In this document: in pieces, positions 22,108 through 34,427 of the stretch | Layout: each line of letters opens with the position of its first letter | Position numbering within the stretch: the first letter of the stretch is position 1 | Origin: Linnemannia hyalina | Lineage: Eukaryota; Mortierellomycota; Mortierellomycetes; Mortierellales; Mortierellaceae | Length of the DNA stretch: 64,000 bases | Assembly (NCBI GenBank): GCA_019671135.1 | Contig: JAHRHY010000002.1 | Location: forward strand, 2,929,501-2,993,500 | Reading direction: 5' to 3' | The notes under the pieces: model-generated | What the model was told of the DNA's origin: nothing | The model's database searches: none | Seen by the model: only the letters and a program-made list of their open reading frames with translations | Program-made: the position numbers and the translations under genes

Positions 22108-22691
22108 TCAGATTCGAAATGTTGATAGGAAGGGGTTTAAAGGAGGAATATGTTATGATTGCGTGAGCGGAGGGATGGGATTGAGAGTTGGAGGAGTTGG
22201 CGAATAGTGAAGGGATAAAGGAATGGGGAAATAGAAATAATAAAGGTGATCGACAGACAAAACACGGGCGCTGGAACCAAAAGAAACCCTCTCACGTTTA
22301 CAGTCAGCGCCGCACAGCCGCACTACGTTGTGGAATTTTTAAATCTTCGCCATGCCGAACACTTGTACCGAACCATGGATCGACCAATCCATCTATGACG
22401 CAAGGTTGCTCTCTGTCGATTTTTCGGCAAAGAAGACCTTATTTTTCTTTTTGCATAGCTTCTTCACTTGCTCCTTCAGTCTTTGTTGTTCCTGTGACCA
22501 CATGGAAAACGAGAAAGATATAACACGAAAATAAACAAAGGCAGGGTATACCATTTCAAAAAAAAACTCGGGATGTAGTTATGTCAATTGCCCTTTTGTT
22601 TATTTTGCAGAAGAACAGCTGCTGTCACTGAAAATACAATTAGAAGATCGTATTTCAAATGGGCTATGCTTGAAGAACTCGGATCGTTCTT
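22108..22691. other. Intergenic between Q/H-rich remnant and copy 4
   Basis: No gene recognised. The upstream part could be the old promoter of the Q/H-rich gene. Confidence 0.35.
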
Positions 22692-23031
22692 TTAGACCGT
22701 GGCCTCCTCTACACAATTGGCAAAGAGAGTGAAAAGGAACAATGTCAGTGGTGTCGCTTTCTTTGCAGTGTTTGTTTACTCAAAGGAATAAACCGATATA
22801 CTTTTGCGAGAACTTACTCTTCTGGCCAAGGGTGAAGTAGGCGTAGGTGAGGTCGACACCAGCGACAAACGCGACTCCCGAAGCAATGGCAAGCTTCTTG
22901 GTTGAGTGCAAGGCAGCAGGGGCGGCAGATGGCTCGCCTGCGGCGGCAGAGTACTGGCGAATGGCGGCGGCGCGAAGGGGGGTGGCAGAGGCACGGACCA
23001 TGAGAGCAGCGGAGGTGGCGATGGGGGACAT
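22692..23031 (-). CDS. Small predicted mitochondrial membrane protein, copy 4
   Basis: Two exons, 23031..22818 and 22708..22692 (17 bases); 76 residues. Presequence MSPIATSAALMVRASATPLR with RQYSAA cleavage context, a shorter Ala/Pro spacer, HSTKKLAIASGVAFVAGVDL, then TYAYFTLG and the tail QKKEATV. It is intermediate between copy 1 and copies 2/3. Its upstream region has little similarity to the other three apart from the TATA box, which suggests an older split. All four copies keep the frame, the splice site and the cleavage motif, which argues for function. Confidence 0.77.
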
Positions 23032-23179
23032 GTTTGGTTTTGGCTTGGCTGTTGTTGTCTGGTAGTGGTAGAGTGGGGAGTGTTGAAGTGTTGACTTCGA
23101 AGTGCCTTTTTTGTTCTGCTTTTGTTTGTTGGTGTTGTTGGTGTTGTTGATGGAGGTGTGGGTTGAGCGAGGTTCGCCT

Positions 23180-23188
23180 CTTTATATA
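23180..23188 (-). promoter_or_regulatory. TATA box of copy 4
   Basis: TATATAAAG on the minus strand about 150 bases upstream of the copy 4 ATG. Confidence 0.45.
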
Positions 23189-23841
23189 CCCATTGAAAGC
23201 CGCTTGGACCATGATATGACAGCTATCCATACACTCCATAAAACAATCACGAAAGACGCGGGGAGTAACGGAAGAAAGCCATTGGCGTGATTTTGTCATC
23301 CAATAGTCTCCCTCATTTGCAATATTTTCTTTCTACACACCTACACACCACAAAATAATTTCCGAGATCGCGCCTGCGCATGCGCAATGTGCGTCATGTT
23401 TTAGGCTGCAACGGACGCGCCGCGATTTTATTTTATTTTTGACGCATGAAATCTTTTTCGGATGTTCTGAAAAAAGTATCTTTCGATCGTACCATTCATC
23501 TCTCGTGGCATTTATGGAACGATATGTTGACTTCAATTCTCCCTCCATTGATGAGCTTTCCGACGCAAACCCTAAAACCTGTCGCGCCGTTTTTGTATGA
23601 TCTTCCGCGCGCGGCGCGATCTACATTTGCTTTTTGGCAAAAGAGATTGTTTCCCTGTCGAGAGAAGACCGACTTGCATCGTCAATACCCTCCCGTCCAT
23701 CCCGATCTTAGCGTTTTTTCCTTTTTTGATTGTTTTATTATCGGGTAATAGGTGAAAAAAAAAATGTTAAGAAAGGTGATATTTGGATATGTGTGTTGCG
23801 AGAGGTGCCTGTTCTACGGGAGTCATACACAGGGTGACATC
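23189..23841. other. Intergenic between copy 4 and choline kinase
   Basis: No gene recognised. A GC-rich ggacgcgccgcg at about 23413 faintly recalls the gacgcggcg motif upstream of copies 1 to 3. Confidence 0.3.
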
Positions 23842-26468
23842 TCACAAGGACATGAACTCAGGACGACGCCGCCTGAACTCGTTCAGACGCTGGAACGAGT
23901 ATTCAAAGTAATCGAAATCAATCTCACTCTGCGACGCCTGGATCAGTCCCCAGAGACCCCACATGATATGGGACGTCAATGCAAACTTGTTGACCTCCTT
24001 GTACATGCTGTCCAGAATCTCAGCCTTGGAAACTCCTCCACTGCCATCGTCACCATCCTTATGCGTCTTCCTGGGATGAGGCTTTGCGTTCTCAGCTGCA
24101 CTATTGCCCTTCTGTTGTTGGACAGGTACCACTGACCCTGCTCCATTGGTCGTAACAAAGGTCGTGTTGTTGTCCTTGGGTGCCTCCTCACGTGCAGCCT
24201 CAGAGGACGACCGCTTTTTGAGAACGGCAGAGGTGGCCTGGAGGGCCGAGAGGGTAGCCTTGGACAATCCGCTGGCAAGGGCGCTGGTAAAGCTTCTCCG
24301 CTTCTTGGCATACTTGCTCAAGTTGATCGCCGTCAGATGGTATCCGCAGAGCGCAATCTCGGCCTCCATGTACGCCTCCAAAAAGTTGAGCTGCTCCTCC
24401 TTGGTGGGGTACTTGTCGGGGTGGAGGACCGAGGGGATGTCCGAGTGGTAGTCGGCAGTCCACTCACAGAAGTGGTTTCCGATATCAAATCCACGAGTGT
24501 TGTATCCTGCGTACTCGAAATCAATGACCACCAACTCTCCGCTATCATCCAGCGTCTTCAGAATGTTTCCGTATTGCGTCTATTTTGTTGAAGGAAATGA
24601 CAATCATAATAGGTTAGATGAGGCCATGATTCAATTCATTTCGAAAAGAACGAGATAAAATCCATGTTATACATACATCATTGTGTGCAAAGACAACGGG
24701 GGAGTGGACAGAAGTCAAGTCGCGGTGGACCTCGTCGACCTCGACAAGGAACTTTTCGAAGTCAAACTCGTCAACGACAGCACGCTTGGAGGGGTCCTTG
24801 GCGCAGATCTTCTCGATAGCATCCTTGGCCAATGGAATCCAGCGAGCAATGTTCTCCTGAGTTTGGGGGATGCAGTTCTCGGGTGGAGGAAAGACGTTGA
24901 CAATGTTGTGGAGCTCGCACATACGGTGAGCAATATGGCGAGAGGTCCTTGGGTGGCGAATATCATCCTTGGTCAATGTGGTCGACTCAACATACTCCTC
25001 AAAGCGTCCGTTCTTAAAGATTCCCAGCAGCGAGGGTCCAATCTGCATTGTTGACAGGTTCTGCAGCCATTTGAGCTCGTCGTTACGGGAAATGAGCGAC
25101 TCGAGGCCGATACCATAGACTCTGAGCAAGACCTTGCGGGGCTGGGCATTGAGGATAGGCTCGTCGGTGGGGTTGTCGACTGTGTTGGCGGGGATGGTGC
25201 TAGGGGGTCCTGAGACTAGGAAGATACAGTTGGTCATAGCTCCGCTGATACGGAAGAGGGTCAAGGAACGATGATCGGTGACCTCTGCCCAGTCGTGTAC
25301 TTCCAGAAGATGAAGGAGCTCCAGTGTGCGCTTTGCCAGCTGATCATCCTTCAATGTCCTAATGAAATGAAAGTAGATTATGCAAGATTAATGGTAATAC
25401 TCGAGGGTCGAGAGTCGACAGAAATGAAAAAAACCATCGCGTCGTTAGGTTTCGTTATCTGTCACGCGACCACCTCAGGAGACAGTAATAAAGGAAGCCC
25501 ATTCATTCGTCCATCGTTTGCTTTGATAGAAAAGCATCCCTTCATTCGTTCTTTCACCCACGATGTCTTTTTCTTGGTTAACTAAACAGCCCAAAAGTCA
25601 AGGTTTGAAAGGACAAATAAGCCTCGGAAACACACACACAGAAAAATAATGACGACGGTGAACGAAAGGCAATCGATCCAATTCAGATCCATTGAGGTTA
25701 ATTATGGCTGACAAACAAAAAAAATAGTGTAATCATGGACCAAAAACAAAGAGTGCGGTCATGGCTAAACACACAGGCATTGCATACCGCACATCGCGTA
25801 ACGCAAAACGCATAAAAATAAAATCAGGGCCATATCATGCCAAAAAAAAAAAAAGGCACACGAACGATTGATCGATCACCCACTTGTTGCTTTGCCAATA
25901 GATAACTCAAAATAAAGCTCCCCTCGGTCTTGGTAAACACAATGCGATAACGAAAACAGGCACTGACAACAGAAAGAACAACAACAACAGCAATAACAAC
26001 AACTTACAAGAGATCGATTTCCTCGTCATCCAGGGACTTGACAGCCTCAGGACGCATCGCCGGAAGGACCTTAAGACCCGCAAGACTGGACCTCTTGCTC
26101 AGTGGAGGGCGGTGAGGGGCATACTGGTGGCAGACCGCAGGCTTGTGCTTTTGCCAGGGGAAGATTGAGGAAGCCACACTCTGGCGGGCGGAGAAACCAA
26201 AGTGCTTCTTGGATCCAGAGAGGTAGATAGGGTCGTCAACGGGGGTTGTAGGAGGGGAGTCGCCACGGATGCTGTCCTTGTCAGCGTCAGAGGGGACGTA
26301 GGTAGGAAGGCGCACGGGCTGGTCCTGCCAGGAGGCGTCCACCTCGAGTGCTGTGGAGTTTGCGTCCTCGGGACTCTGGCTTGAGGACTCTTGGGTAGCA
26401 GCGGGCTCTGGTTGGAGGGCGGTGTCGAGACGGAGTGCTGGTGCACCTGCAGCAGTGATGGAGGTCAT
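23842..26468 (-). CDS. Choline/ethanolamine kinase
   Basis: Three exons on the minus strand: 26468..26008, 25358..24677 and 24579..23842; 626 residues. The kinase catalyses ATP-dependent phosphorylation of choline or ethanolamine, the first step of the Kennedy route to phosphatidylcholine and phosphatidylethanolamine, in the cytosol. The catalytic loop VFAHND|TQYGNIL spans exons 2 and 3 (about residues 376-388), and VVIDFEYAGYNTRGFDIGNH is the second hallmark. Residues 1-150 are a disordered extension, and the C lobe has a Ser/Lys-rich insert of about 100 residues with RKTHKDGDDGSGG. Both are phosphorylation-prone by composition. The start MTSITAAG was chosen because the ORF continues upstream only in T-rich leader-like sequence. 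Choline or ethanolamine preference cannot be told. Confidence 0.9.
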
Positions 26469-27525
26469 GGGAATGAAGGATGTGTGAAATGGGATGAATG
26501 TATGATGAGCAAGGGAATGTAGGGAGGGGAGGGATCTGGTTTTATTGTTTGTTGTTGATGATGAAGAGAAGGGGGGAAGAGCGAAGAAGAAGAGAAAGGA
26601 GAAAGAAGACAAAGACGAAAAAGAAGGTTGCGGTTTTATCAAAAACGGTTGGGGTAACAACAGGAACGTAAAGAGCCCTAAAGGGAGGTAAGTGTCCGAT
26701 CTTCATGGGCACAAACGAGTGACAGGCGATCGTGTGCCGACTGCAGCTCACACGAGTCGTAAAATGTCCTTGATCTTTACTTATCGACTCCATCTTGTCT
26801 CTGCCTTGGAGCTTGTTGTCTCAAGACTCCGTCTTTCTCCTTCGATTGATAACAGCTTTCCGCTGTGTTTAATATGGACAGTGTGGGAATGGTGTGTGGG
26901 GACAGACGGAGGAATGTGGAGAGGGAGGCAGGATCTAATTAGTCCTCACCTCACCCCCTCTAGATTCCCTGGTTACCCATCAGGGGGAATGACATTAGGG
27001 GGTGTGTCTGTGGGTGTATTTGTGTGTGGATGGATGCCGCCACTTTTGTTGACATAAACACGTTGGCTGTGATCCAATCTCATGTGATATCAAGGCACCA
27101 AAACTCAAACCTTGGCCGAATTGGGAGGTCCATGTTGGGGGAAAACCGAGTTGGGCATCTAATCTCCTCCCTGCTTGCATTGAACACACAGCCATATGTT
27201 ATTTGCTCTCTTGCTGGCAACAACTTGACCCATGAAATCATACAAACATTGACAACACAGGCCACCTTTCTTTCTTCACATCCCATCATCACCGTCAATT
27301 ATGATATATTATTATGTATTAAAAGAATTGCAGTAGCTACAGTATATGAATGGTATACGAGGAAAGGCAAAAAAAATGAAGGAAAGAGACTCGCATTTTG
27401 GGGGGGGGGACTCCCGCTCCCGTCGTCATGGATCGACATCAGTCAATCAGTGACAACATCGACGACCTGGGCGAAGCAGGTATCAAGGTAACGCTCATTT
27501 CTTGTTTTGATCCCCCACCACCAGA
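26469..27525. other. Intergenic between choline kinase and disordered-protein gene
   Basis: About 1 kb. The first 200 bases look like a CT-rich leader of the choline kinase in gene sense. No convincing gene is present. A minus-strand stretch at about 27492-27445 reads ERYLDTCFAQVVDVVTD then stop and could be a chance frame or an undetected last exon of the neighbouring gene. Confidence 0.35.
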
Positions 27526-28950
27526 TCAAGCAGGCGGAGAACTCGTCAAAAACGACGACGAACCATAGTGTCTCCTCCTGCTGCTGCTATTATTGCTGTT
27601 GGTGTTGTAGACCGTATGGGCAAAAATATCCGACAGGTCTTCTTCATCCTCTGGAGTCACCCCCGTCAAAAACGAGATTTGTGCTTGTCTCTTGCTCATG
27701 ACCTTGTTCCTGTTACTGCCTCTTCCCCCTCTTCCTTCTCCTCCTTCTCCTCCTCCTCCTCCGTCGACTTCGTCCTCGTCATGTTCCTCCTCAGCCACCC
27801 TGCTATTTCTGTGCATCGGGGATTCTTGGTGGGGGCGACGAAGGCGCTGTCGTGGATTGTTGCTGGAGTTGGAGCTGTACGACTGCGAGGATGGTGTACT
27901 TGGCATCGACTTCGGTGTGCTGTTTGGAGGTGTTACGGTAATAGATTGTGTTGCTGATGTTGGTGTAGCTGTGGGATCGGAAGTGGGAAAGTACATGTCC
28001 TTGGCTGAAATGGCAGGCGGACTTGATGGAGGCGTCGACAGGGTATCAGCAGGGGCGACGACTCGACGTTTAGGAATCGCAGCAGGGATTGCTGCAACTA
28101 CTGGGATTGCAACAGCGCTAACATAGGGAGGAGGCAGGTTCGGGGGAGTAGCAGCGACTTTACTGTTCTCTTTGTCTTGACCGACAACCACGGCTGAAGT
28201 TTGTTGTTGTTGAGGAAGGTGCCTTTGTTGGCTCATCGATGCAGGTGACGAAGGTCGAGTCGACGAAGGTTCAGAAGACGATGGCGAAGACAGCGAGGCA
28301 GATGACGACAACAAGGACGAAGAGGAAGGAGGGGTGCTAAAAGAAGGGATAGCGTTCCTCTTGGTCTTGTTCGCAGGCAAGGAAAACATACCCGGGCTAA
28401 TGCTTGACTCGGTCGACAAAAAGGTTCGAACCCGCTCGGGCGAGGTGCTGATAATAATGGTCGTAAAGTAGTCGGTATCATTGTCCTTGAAACGATCGTT
28501 CGACCCTTGCTTTCCCAACTCCAGAGGTGAAGGCGAAGGCGGGAGAAAATGGCCCTTGGCCGACACGGTGCTCAACTGGAAGATCTGCCTGGCCTGTTCT
28601 TGCCAATCTCGTTCAGCGGCTTTCTCGGCGGCGGTCTTTCTAGGACCAGAATCGATACCGATCATGGCACCTCCTGCGGAGATAAAGGAGGATACGCTGG
28701 ACTGGTTTCGATGATGGTGGTGGTGGTGGCCTGCAGAGGCTGGTGGTGGGTTGATAGGGAGACGCGGTGAGAAGTGTGTGGATGGCATTTGACCGACGGT
28801 ATGTCTTCTTGCAGGAGCCGTGCCAAAGATGTTCCTGACGGACGATAGGCCAGCGATAGATGTTGTTAGGGGCGCAACTGCCACGGAAGTCGGGGAGGAG
28901 AAGGCCGTGTTCACCTTTACAGGTGTGTTGGCGATATAGCGAGGAGGCAT
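27526..28950 (-). CDS. Low-complexity protein of unknown function
   Basis: Single open frame, 474 residues from the ATG at 28950 (MPPRYIANTPVKVNTAFSS). I do not recognise it. Most of it is Ser/Pro/Thr-rich and disordered. The exceptions are short: VRNIFGTAPARRHTVGQ, AAEKAAERDWQEQARQIFQL and the near-C-terminal KRQAQISFLTGVTPEDEEDL, then SDIFAHTV. These ordered-looking pieces are the parts most likely to be conserved. A His run (about 6) and an acidic/Gly-rich patch (EEEHDEDEVDGGGGG) are present. The ORF extends 92 codons upstream of the chosen ATG, but that part is leucine/phenylalanine-rich translation of a CT-rich leader. The true 3' end could include another exon. The gene is divergent from the TBC gene. 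Confidence 0.6.
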   Translation of the reverse strand: MPPRYIANTPVKVNTAFSSPTSVAVAPLTTSIAGLSSVRNIFGTAPARRHTVGQMPSTHFSPRLPINPPPASAGHHHHHHRNQSSVSSFISAGGAMIGIDSGPRKTAAEKAAERDWQEQARQIFQLSTVSAKGHFLPPSPSPLELGKQGSNDRFKDNDTDYFTTIIISTSPERVRTFLSTESSISPGMFSLPANKTKRNAIPSFSTPPSSSSLLSSSASLSSPSSSEPSSTRPSSPASMSQQRHLPQQQQTSAVVVGQDKENSKVAATPPNLPPPYVSAVAIPVVAAIPAAIPKRRVVAPADTLSTPPSSPPAISAKDMYFPTSDPTATPTSATQSITVTPPNSTPKSMPSTPSSQSYSSNSSNNPRQRLRRPHQESPMHRNSRVAEEEHDEDEVDGGGGGEGGEGRGGRGSNRNKVMSKRQAQISFLTGVTPEDEEDLSDIFAHTVYNTNSNNSSSRRRHYGSSSFLTSSPPA

Positions 28951-29951
28951 TAGTAATTGGATATTGTGATGAATAAAATGAGAGTGCAAAGGAGAGAGAG
29001 GAGGAGGCGCAGAAAGTAGACAACGAAGAGGATATGAGTAGAAGAGGAGAAGAAGGTAGGAGTGCTGATAGTTCAAGAGAGAAAAGAGGAGAAAAAGGAA
29101 AAGAAGGGAACCAAAAAGTCGATGAGGGAAAAGAAGGATACGAATAAGAAGACGCTCAACCGCCTGATGGTGAAGATGCGCCTTTTTTTTCTTCTTTATG
29201 TTGTTTGTTGTTGGGGGTGGTGTCATGCCCCCACTTCCGTCTGCCCCCCTCTACAACGACATGACATGCTTCAATGCATGTATCTCTGCATAGAGAGAGT
29301 GCTTGAAGCAGGAACAACGCTTTAAAACTAGGGGCTAGAAGGGGTCCGAGTGACAATGGCTCCCCTACCCATTCTTACTCACTGTCTTTCATAGTCATTT
29401 CAAAGAGGGATATTCGAGGGGGTCAAGAATAGAACAAAAGTAGCATCCCCGCGTGGTAGTAGTAGAAGAGGAGGTTGGTTGAAGCAGCAGAAGAAAACTA
29501 AGCTCTGACATGGTCCAAACGCCTGTTGACCTGTGTTGTACTATACCTTGTACCTGGAATAGACAGACACCGGTCATTGATCGCATAATTTTTTAGTTTG
29601 ATGCAGCGAGGGTGTGATCCGTGTGCCTGACCTTTTTTTTCACCGTGAAAATAGGGGCATCCAAGAGGGTCACCCTCTTGTCTCTTCTTTCTTTTTCCTT
29701 ATCCACAGCAACAACAACAACAACAACAAACATGCCTCACTCCCCTTATGCTAAACGCGTCTATTCTCTGTTTGTTGTGTCTTTCGTCATCGTTGCACTC
29801 TCTTTCATTCATCGGTCTGCCACCCACCCTCCATTCCTTGTCCTCCCATCAACTCCTCTTTCCTTCGTTTCCCTCTTGACAAAATTTGTCCCTCCTTTCT
29901 TTATCCTTACCTCTCCAATCTTGGTTTAACGACAATACCATTCAACAAAGG
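28951..29951. promoter_or_regulatory. Divergent promoter region with long uORF before the TBC gene
   Basis: About 1 kb between divergent genes. After a CAACAA repeat an ATG at 29732 opens a 65-codon ORF ending at 29929, only 22 bases before the ATG chosen for the TBC protein at 29952. It may be an upstream ORF in the leader or part of an unspliced leader intron; the sequence after it is strongly pyrimidine-rich. Confidence 0.4.
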
Positions 29952-32900
29952 ATGATTATCAAGCCTATCCCAATCTCGGCAACAGACCAGACAGTCGTAT
30001 GGCAGGACGAAGAGGCCAACCACAGGTTCATCCTCCAAGCACGCTCAGTTCCCTTGATCTCCACTCACCAGATCAAGAAATTGCGACGACTCTCCCTCAG
30101 CCTCGTCACCAGCATCGGATCCAGTAACAACTCCAATAATGACAACAGCTCACGGCCCTCGCTCGGATCTACACTTTCTTCAACTGCTCTTCCTTCGCTT
30201 CAGGAACATGGACAACCAGACGATAATGAACCAGCAGCCGTTGAGCCTTCAAAGTCTTTGACTAGCGGTATCACATCGCCGTTCAGCAAGTTCTTCCCAA
30301 GGACGGCATCCTTCTCTTCCCCCTCTGTGACCTCACCAACATCGACGACAATTGCGTCATCGCCAGCAACAACAAGAGCTGAACGGAGAGCGTCGACAGG
30401 TCATCGAGTGAGTCCCAGCTTCTCATCTGCAAGCGATCTCTTTGGGAACCTCGTCGACAGTGTCCAAAAGGGAACCGCGTCAACTCAACGGACGATTCGA
30501 CAGCTCCCCTCTCTGAACATGTCGATGTCATCGCTTGGGTCGTCCCTCTCGTTACCATCCATCTCTGCCAAGGTCCCCGCTTCGACTACACTTGGAAAGA
30601 TACTGGACTCTGCGATCCTAGAAAGCAACAAGGTCTCGATGGAGGATGCTACTTTCCGGATTGTGTTGCAGTGCTCACAGGAAAACCAAGTTGTTGCGAT
30701 CGCGGTGGATGAGGTGACAATCCGAGCTGATTGGGATTGTATCCACAAGACCGTCTTTCCAAAGGTAAACATGTGCGTGTAGTTGGTATGCAGCAATAGG
30801 GCTTGTCGAATGCGCAGAGTACCTTTGATGCGTGAGAGATTTTGCATGAATATTTATCGCTTGTATTATCTTTTGTGCTGCACCAAATAGAACTCTGAGC
30901 TTGAGCTTGGTCTGGCACCCAGTCGAGGGGACGAGACAGAGTCGGACAAGCGATGGGTCGAGGAACTGGACCGCCTGAGTGAAGCATGTACAGTACACCT
31001 TGAGGAAGCATGGACAAAATATGATCTTTGGACTGTCGTTTTTCACGCCGACTGATCATTAATCTCAAGCTCCTTTCTTTGTCTCACTGATGATTGATCG
31101 ATTGATATAGTGTCGTTGGACCATGACCAGGACAAGGCCATCATGCGTGCAGAGATCCACCGCATCTTTCGCTTCGAGGACGAAGACCTCATCTGCTGTA
31201 TGTCCACTCGCATGTCTTTCTTGCTCGGAACGAATGGCGCGTATCAAAGCTAACTCAACTCACTCTTAATGGCGGATCAATATAGTCTACAAGTCGACAT
31301 ATGTTCAGGACGATGGCGCGGTGTTGGCAGGATACCTAGCAGTGACAAAGAATTATGTCTGTTGGCACAATTCGACCATGACCGAGAAGGCTCTCGACTC
31401 GGCAATGATGTTCTACGGCAGTAGCAACAACAACTCCAACGATGCCACCGTCTTTAAAAAAGTCGCCTATAGGGATGTTCTGGAGCTTGATGATGAGTAC
31501 GAGGGTCAAACTGGATACATTGTCATCACATCTCGCACATCCAAGGTAAATGCGGTGTACTCAGTCTTGATAAATCTTATCGCCGCGTGGGTTATTATCA
31601 CAAAATTAACAGGCTATTTATTATCTTTTCCCTGTATGCTTTCCGTACTGTAATAGTTTGTGTTCTTGCCAACATTCCAGCGCCAGGAACTGTTTGATGT
31701 TCTTTCTCACTTCTGCAATTCACACATGCGACTCATGGTCTCCGAGCTGATGATTGAAGCAGAGGATAATCCACACTTTCGACAGTTCAGTGACTCGACG
31801 ACAGGATCTCTCACGGACGATGAAGAGGACGAGCACGACCACTCAGCAGCTATAAAGGAATCGCCCGAGTTTTCGATCAACTCTATGGCCGATCTAGCAA
31901 AGTTCAAACAGAACCGACGTTATCATTCCGTGTTCCGACTGCCACAGACGGAAACGATCCTTGAGGAGATCGAGACAACTCTGGAGACCAAGTCGGTTAC
32001 GGACGCTCAGACGGGGACTCTCTACATTTCTCAGAACTTTATCTGCTACACCTCGGGGTCTCTTGCGCCGCCACCACCGCCAACAACGTCGCCATCTAGA
32101 GAGTCGGCAGCAACCGGCATTACAGGAACAGGAAATGCTGCTAGCACATTGCTCTCAGAAGTACCGTTGACGACTCCATCGCTGACACTGGTCATTCCGT
32201 TGTTGGAGATATTGGAGGCGAAACGGGAGGCGAGTCCATCCAACACGATCCACAAACCAGGTCACCAATCCACAGCATCGTCTTCAACACCCTTATCCTC
32301 AACAACTCAGTCACAGTCAGTCCTCAACTCTTTGGCATCCAACAGTGCCATCTCTAGTATCATGGCCTTAGGAGCATCTGTGCGTCAACAGGTCGGCGTG
32401 AGGGTCACTCTTCGGTCAAGGACATCGCTCTGGTTCACATGCAGTCAGGGCGGGAACCTGGAGCTCTACGAGATGATTGACAAGGCGCTGCATTCAGTGG
32501 ACGTCTCCACAGCCCTGCTAAAGACCTTGGATGTCCAAGTACCTACTACTCCTCAAACTACTCGGTGGTCGACAGCATCTTCTGTGAGGAACGCGTCAGA
32601 GGGATCGGAGGATCTGACGTTGGTGGATGAGACTGGATTGACGGATTTGGCACCGGATGATGCCCAAGACCATCTGGAGTTGACGGTTCCTTTGCCATAT
32701 GGGCTGCAGCACCTGTTCTCTGTGGCGCATCCAAGTTCGGTTGGAGGACACTATCAGCGCGGAGACGGTGGTGGTCAGGTCTCTTCGGTAGCAGCCAGTC
32801 GGGAGCAAGACACGGATATGGAACAGGAATGCGCTTGGGTGGATTACTTTGCCCAGTACGGTCGCGATATGTGTATGATCAAGACTGCACAGCTCCGCCG

Positions 32901-34158
32901 ACTGGTCCTCAACGGCGTTCCTGAGTCCTTCCGCCCGCAGCTCTGGACAGTCCTCTCGGGCGCATCCTACTTTCGTTCGGGAGACGAGTCCTATCGCCGT
33001 AATCTAACCCAACTCCAACAACGGGACCGAATCGCTCGCAATACCAGCAGTGAGGATGGAAGTTTGTCGCGGATGACGATGGTGACGCTAGGCGAGATCG
33101 AGAGGGATGTGAAGCGGAGCATGCCAGACCACCCAGCCTACCAATCCACCATTGGTCTCGGAGCCCTCCGCCGAGTCCTCAACAGCTACTCCTTCCGGAA
33201 CCCCTCAATCGGCTACGCCCAGTCGATGAACATTGTCACTTCCGTCCTCCTCCTCTACCTCAAGGAAGAAGACGCCTTCTGGGTCCTCACCACCATCTGC
33301 GAACAGCTCCTCCCAGACTACTACTCTAAATCCTTCCTCGTCGGAGTCCAACTCGACCAAAAAGTGTTTTCGCATCTCGTCAAGACCACGCTCCCGGCGA
33401 TCGCGTTACATTTCCAAGAGATTGATTTGAATCTGGCGACGATTACGATCCCTTGGTTCTTGTGCTTGTTCCAGAGCGTCTTGCCACGGCCTGAGTCCAC
33501 CAGGGTGTTGGATTGCTTTTTTTATCAGGGCCCCGTGTTCTTGTTCATGTTGGGACTTGCGATTCTGAAGAGCTGCCGGCTGTCGCTTTTGCAGTGCAAG
33601 AATGATGAGGGTGTTGTTTTAACCATCCAGGCTTTCTTCAAGAAACTCAACCATGACTGTCCTTCGCCTTCGTCCTCATCACCACCTCCTTCCGCCAGAG
33701 CCGCCACATCCCCTGCGACAGCTACCACTCCAGCAACAGGATCACCCTCATCCCCAATTGGACCAACAACAACAGGAGGAGGAGGAGGAGTGATCGACCA
33801 CCCAATCAACACAAAATCCCGGTTCAAAACAAAAGACCAAGTCAGTTCAGAAATCCGTCGCCAAATGGGACTCTCTTCCGCCCACGCACCCCTTCACGGA
33901 AAACTGTTGATGGACCATCTGCTAGAGATGGCATTCCGGGATTTCTCGTTCATTACCCAGGACGAGATATGCCGACTCCGGGATCAATTCCGCATGGCCG
34001 TTGTTTCTTCTATGGACCACCGTCGTCGTAAAAGTACGAGAAGTACAAGGACGAGTCGTCAAGAACGTCAGAGTTTTAGTAGTGACTCGTACCGTAGTAG
34101 TTCTCCACCTCTTACGGAGGAGCAGCTGCGAGAGCGAGCGTTGTATACTGCATTTTAA
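29952..34158 (+). CDS. GRAM and TBC domain Rab GTPase-activating protein
   Basis: Five exons: 29952..30764, 30891..30987, 31111..31197, 31286..31545 and 31681..34158; 1244 residues. The opening IKPIPISATDQTVVWQDEEA and GRAM-like segments (FYKSTYVQDDGAVLAGYLAV, then a second at about 460-600) resemble TBC1D8/9 and yeast Gyp2/Mdr1. The TBC domain spans about 820-1060: LRRLVLNGVPESFRPQLWTV, the arginine-finger motif IERDVKRSMPDHPAY and the glutamine-finger motif IGYAQSMN are both present, so catalysis should be intact. Long Ser/Thr/Pro-rich linkers separate the domains. It probably inactivates a Rab in endosomal or Golgi traffic; the target is unknown. Confidence 0.88.
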
Positions 34159-34427
34159 GGAAGCCATTTTGCATTTGACTAGTTACTTTTTTTCGATTTT
34201 GGGAGAGCTTTATGTTTAAAATAAAATAGTTATCTAATAGGTGCATATGGGTTGTATGGGATATCAAACGGAAGAACGCAAAAGGGGAGGGAAAAAAAAC
34301 AAACTGCAATGGGGAAAACGGGAACGAACAAAATAGGGGTATGATATGGTGTGTGGGAAAACACACAAAAAAGGAGAATGGGGATCTGCACACAGCAGGG
34401 GGAGAACGGGGGAAAGAAGACCTTCCT

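Noticed and set aside
28420..28440. ggttcgaaccc resembling a tRNA B box
   Set aside because: Within an open coding frame and without any matching A box or stem structure.
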